Shown here: in pieces, positions 3,829 through 5,125 of the stretch | How the letters are laid out: each line of letters begins with the position of its first letter | Position numbering within the stretch: position 1 is the first letter of the stretch | From: Clostridia bacterium | GTDB taxonomy: Bacteria > Bacillota > Clostridia > Oscillospirales > CAG-272 | DNA length: 5,125 bases | Direction of reading: 5' to 3' | Assembly (NCBI GenBank): GCA_017452565.1 | Contig: JAFTMF010000131.1 | Span: 1 to 5,125 of the forward strand | Program-made: the position numbers and the translations under genes | Notes under the pieces: model-generated | Seen by the model: only the letters and a program-made list of their open reading frames with translations | What the model was told of the DNA's origin: nothing | Database searches by the model: none

Positions 3829-5046
3829 ATGAAATTCAATAACATTGATTTTGACACCTATCTGAAAAATTATCCCGATGAAAAGGGCTACTTCGGCAAG
3901 TACGGCGGCTCTTATATCCCCGAAAACCTGCAGGCCGCTATGGATGAAATCACCGAGGCCTACTTTACCATCTGCAAATCCCGCAAATTCATCGACGAGC
4001 TGCGCCGCATCCGTCGGGAGTTCCAGGGCAGACCCACCCCTATCTCCCATCTGGAGAGACTGTCCACCAAGCTGGGCAACGTTCAGCTCTACGTCAAGCG
4101 GGAGGATCTGAACCACACCGGCGCACATAAGCTCAACCACTGTATGGGCGAGGTTCTGCTGGCCAAGTATATGGGCAAGAAGAAGGTCATCGCCGAGACC
4201 GGTGCAGGTCAGCACGGCGTGGCGATGGCAACTGCCGCCGCCTACTTCGGTATGGAGTGCGACATCTATATGGGCTCCGTAGACATCAAGAAGCAGGCGC
4301 CTAACGTGGCCAGAATGAAGATTCTGGGTGCCAACGTGGTAGAGGTTACCCACGGTCTGGCAACTCTGAAGGAAGCGGTAGACGCCGCATTCGAGGCTTA
4401 CGCTAAGGAATACAAGGATGCCGTTTACTGCATCGGCTCTGTAGTCGGCCCTCATCCCTTCCCCATGATGGTCCGTGACTTCCAGCACGTGGTAGGCGAG
4501 GAGGCACGCGCACAGTTCGTGCAGATGACCGGTGAGCTGCCCGACGCCATCGTTGCCTGCGTGGGCGGCGGCTCCAATGCGGCAGGCTTCTTCTCGGGCT
4601 TCCTCAACGATCCCGTGGACATCTACGGCATCGAGCCTCTGGGCCGCGGCACTGCGCTGGGCGATCACGCTGCATCCCTCCAGTACGGTACCGAGGGCAT
4701 TATGCACGGCTTCAACTCCATTATGCTGAAGGATGAAAACGGCGAGCCTGCTCCCGTTTACTCGGTAGCCAGCGGTCTGGACTACCCCTCCTCCGGTCCT
4801 GAGCATGCATTCCTGCAGTCCATCGGCAGAGTGAAATACGACGTGATTGATGATGAAGAGACCATCGACGCATTCTTCAAGCTTTCCCGTATGGAGTGCA
4901 TCATTCCCGCCATTGAAAGCTCCCACGCCGTTGCTTTCGGCATGAAGCTCGCCAAAACTATGGAGCATGGCTCGATCTTAATCAACCTTTCCGGCCGCGG
5001 CGACAAGGACATGGACTACGTGATTGAAAAATACGGCATCCGCTGA
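3829..5046 (+). CDS. trpB: Tryptophan synthase beta chain
   Basis: A PLP enzyme of the cytosol that joins indole and L-serine to give L-tryptophan, the last step of Trp synthesis; it normally works with TrpA, which makes indole. The start ATG follows GGAGG (3817-3821) with a 7-base spacer. The 405 residues fit the usual size of about 390-410. Motifs in order: FGKYGGSYIPENL (22-34); GRPTPISHLERL (67-78); KREDLNHTGAHK (90-101) with PLP-binding Lys101; ETGAGQHG (123-130) with catalytic Glu123; PLP phosphate loop GGGSN (246-250); GIEPLGRG (267-274); GLDYPSSGPEH (317-327); and NLSGRGDKD (386-394) with the Ser that contacts the pyridine nitrogen. All key residues are present. HTGAHK and the size place it with the TrpB1-type, not the GSHK-bearing TrpB2-type. 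After Lys101 it reads LNHC where most TrpB have INN. The unit is monocistronic: T-box before, terminator after, no trpA in the window. Confidence 0.97.
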   Translation: MKFNNIDFDTYLKNYPDEKGYFGKYGGSYIPENLQAAMDEITEAYFTICKSRKFIDELRRIRREFQGRPTPISHLERLSTKLGNVQLYVKREDLNHTGAHKLNHCMGEVLLAKYMGKKKVIAETGAGQHGVAMATAAAYFGMECDIYMGSVDIKKQAPNVARMKILGANVVEVTHGLATLKEAVDAAFEAYAKEYKDAVYCIGSVVGPHPFPMMVRDFQHVVGEEARAQFVQMTGELPDAIVACVGGGSNAAGFFSGFLNDPVDIYGIEPLGRGTALGDHAASLQYGTEGIMHGFNSIMLKDENGEPAPVYSVASGLDYPSSGPEHAFLQSIGRVKYDVIDDEETIDAFFKLSRMECIIPAIESSHAVAFGMKLAKTMEHGSILINLSGRGDKDMDYVIEKYGIR

Positions 5047-5055
5047 TGCCACCCC

Positions 5056-5088
5056 GGGGGATCTGCTGTGGCATATCCCCCATTTTTT
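5056..5088 (+). terminator. Intrinsic terminator of trpB
   Basis: GGGGGAT (5056-5062) pairs with ATCCCCC (5075-5081). Past one mismatch the stem continues with TGC/GCA (5064-5066 with 5071-5073) around loop TGTG. A run of six T follows (5083-5088). It begins 9 bases after the trpB stop and closes the unit, so the next gene is probably expressed separately or only by readthrough. Confidence 0.85.
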
Positions 5089-5102
5089 CGAGGAGGTGCT
5101 TT

Positions 5103-5125
5103 ATGGATCTGCACATACTGTATGA
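5103..5125 (+). CDS. Start of the next gene (cut by the window end)
   Basis: ATG 5103 follows AGGAGG (5091-5096) with a 6-base spacer, a strong start. Only seven complete codons are visible: MDLHILY, then GA. This N-terminus resembles the LHILYED-type beginning of RluA-family pseudouridine synthases, but seven residues are far too few for a call. No separate promoter fits between the trpB terminator and this start, so it may depend on readthrough or on a promoter overlapping the end of trpB. Confidence 0.6.

Noticed and set aside
3161..3832. Several open frames across the T-box leader
   Set aside because: They run through the structured T-box RNA and its terminator and lack ribosome binding sites; the RNA structure explains the sequence.
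3787..4968. Long minus-strand open frame (393 codons) opposite trpB
   Set aside because: A codon-bias shadow: trpB on the + strand is certain, and the antisense product matches no family and lacks a ribosome binding site.

Overview
The window reads as a stretch of a Clostridia-type Firmicutes chromosome, most likely an Oscillospiraceae/Ruminococcaceae-like gut organism. This is inferred from strong GGAGG ribosome binding sites, vegetative promoters with extended -10 elements, a tRNA-sensing T-box leader, and a cluster of the short CTCCCTC-rich palindromic repeats common in that group. No rRNA or other taxonomic marker is present. All recognised genes lie on the + strand.

Left part (1-1260): an AT-rich, 5'-truncated gene of unknown function (to 551) is followed by a small conserved-looking gene of unknown function (622-867). 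A 465-base gene-free stretch comes next. It holds three copies of a short interspersed palindromic repeat (one inverted relative to the other two), an 18-bp direct repeat, and an uninterrupted 14-bp-armed palindrome just before the next promoter.

Middle part (1261-3300): two single-gene units, each with its own extended -10 promoter. The first encodes a 270-residue cytosolic alpha/beta-hydrolase of the bacterial triacylglycerol lipase type, with a visible Ser-Asp-His triad. The second encodes a 336-residue membrane-anchored lipoprotein with an outer domain, three further membrane segments and an Ala/Pro/Glu-rich tail; its function is unknown.

Right part (3301-5125): the best-explained unit. 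A perfect consensus promoter drives a complete T-box leader with a UGG (Trp) specifier, an antiterminator and a competing intrinsic terminator. Downstream is trpB, encoding the tryptophan synthase beta chain, closed by its own intrinsic terminator. The unit is therefore a one-gene tryptophan regulon: when uncharged tRNA-Trp accumulates, the leader should antiterminate and TrpB is made. No trpA or other trp gene is in the window. The 136 bases between the T-box terminator and trpB are unusually long and hold a 12-codon open reading frame with a good ribosome binding site and one Trp codon. After the trpB terminator a new gene begins and runs off the window.

No clearly new multi-gene system is visible. 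The most interesting items are the stand-alone Trp T-box/trpB unit with its extra leader ORF, the odd lipoprotein architecture, and the repeat cluster.
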